A program made the position numbers and the translations under genes. Shown here piece after piece: positions 63,304 through 64,000 of a stretch of DNA of 64,000 nucleotides; within the stretch, counting starts at the first letter, position 1, and every line of letters begins with the position of its first letter. This DNA comes from Siphonodentalium dalli. Its lineage: Eukaryota > Mollusca > Scaphopoda > Gadilida > Siphonodentaliidae. The notes under the pieces were generated by a model. That model saw nothing but the letters and a program-made list of their open reading frames with translations, made no database searches and was not told the DNA's origin. Location: the NCBI GenBank assembly GCA_032622095.1, contig CP136066.1, positions 67,526,278-67,590,277 of the forward strand, written 5' to 3'.

Positions 63304-64000
63304 TTACCGGTGGCTGGTAAAAATCGATGCGCCCGTTGTGGAGTCCTTTTTCCGAACCCCCGACGATGAGGGAAAAGGAGAGCGGATGGGGTGTGAAATT
63401 AAGACTTGGGTGCATAATGTCAATACAGTATTATACACATATGTCAAAACAAGGATTTCATCTTATACTTAACACTATGTACAGGTGCCATAACAAGGGC
63501 TTATATTTCGCAAAGGTCCTACAACACATGAATGCTCTTTAATGAAACAGAATAATACCAAAAATACTTTTTGGTCAATAATGTCAACCTCAGCGAAATA
63601 AGGCTGATTTATAAAACTGTGACACTTGTATTATTGAGGACTTTTCCATAGCATAAATCCTACATGGAGTATTATATTGCTTCAAATTGGTTCATTCCAT
63701 TTTCAAGTTCCGTCCATGCTCATGCTTTCAATGGGTCACGTCTTAGGCAGATTTGTTCAGCCCTATGTGATCTTCAAACACTATCGTTTCTAAAGGTCTC
63801 CTCTTTCTGGTTGATGTTGATCACTTTAGTTCTGTAAAAAAAAAGATGAATAAATTATCTTTCCTGAATTAATCTCTTAGCTGCTATACACAGTATGGAC
63901 CAACTTAAGCACAATAGATGGCCATCATTCATAACAGGACTCCATAATTATTATTTCTTCTGTCAACTGTAATGTTATAAACCGTTTCAGATATCCCATG
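63304..64000. other. Intergenic, nothing recognised
   Basis: AT-rich. The short ORF at 63327-63542 is unsupported. No element ends seen before the window edge. Confidence 0.45.

Overview
This window reads as AT-rich nuclear DNA of an invertebrate animal, most likely a marine lophotrochozoan of the bivalve mollusc kind. The grounds are the absence of long ORFs and operons, short exon-like ORFs with GT/AG borders, AATAAA signals after stop codons, abundant ACATGT-type simple sequence, G/C homopolymer tracts, and a dense mixture of broken transposable elements of types common in such genomes. The taxon is an inference from sequence style; no host gene was recognised by name.

Almost everything recognisable is mobile-element debris. 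From left to right: a fragment of dispersed repeat R1 (1-200); a candidate exon (1678-1865); first copy of an unidentified small-protein family (2578-2900); a basic candidate exon (4927-5146); tandem duplications and an R1 copy (7161-8045); a 145-bp foldback (9711) beside the 3' end of an L2/CR1-like non-LTR retrotransposon (9941-10762); candidate spliced exons on both strands (12.3-14.7 kb); a PHD-like zinc-finger ORF (15839) and a broken Mutator-like transposase (16198-18511); a 220-bp foldback (20999); second copy of the small-protein family (21639); repeat R2 copy A (22001); and an R1 copy split by a TA-flanked TIR element (23381-24375).

The middle part holds copy 1 of a 1.4-kb GTTTAAAC-rich TIR element (24972-26383, TSD TGT), a terminal-exon-like ORF (26400-26678), two direct copies of a minus-strand integrase/PHD remnant (26.8-28.65 kb), a cluster of TTAGTC motifs (30.34-30.53 kb), a PIF1-like helicase remnant (33440) followed by a C48/ULP-like protease plus zinc-finger remnant (34279), two candidate exons with both splice sites (35013, 36399), R1 (37770) and R2 copy B (38937), a 144-bp foldback (41695) and a TTAA-flanked TIR element (42003).

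The right part holds a nested complex: an outer TIR element (46206-50176) contains copy 2 of the GTTTAAAC element (46249-48019, TSD ACG) and a tRNA-derived SINE (48692-48979, 13-bp TSD). It is followed by a GC-rich ORF island (51.24-51.62 kb), a degenerate Helitron Rep fragment with an out-of-frame HUH motif (53384-54750), a non-LTR C-terminal remnant (59472), an inverted Helitron fragment (60070) and a further Helitron fragment (62633). The three Helitron fragments share the same upstream array of an AATCAGACTGCC motif. An S/P/R-rich candidate 3' exon lies at 63181-63295. No tRNA gene, rRNA, CRISPR array or bacterial-style operon was seen. Coding calls on unrecognised exons rest only on reading frame and splice signals.
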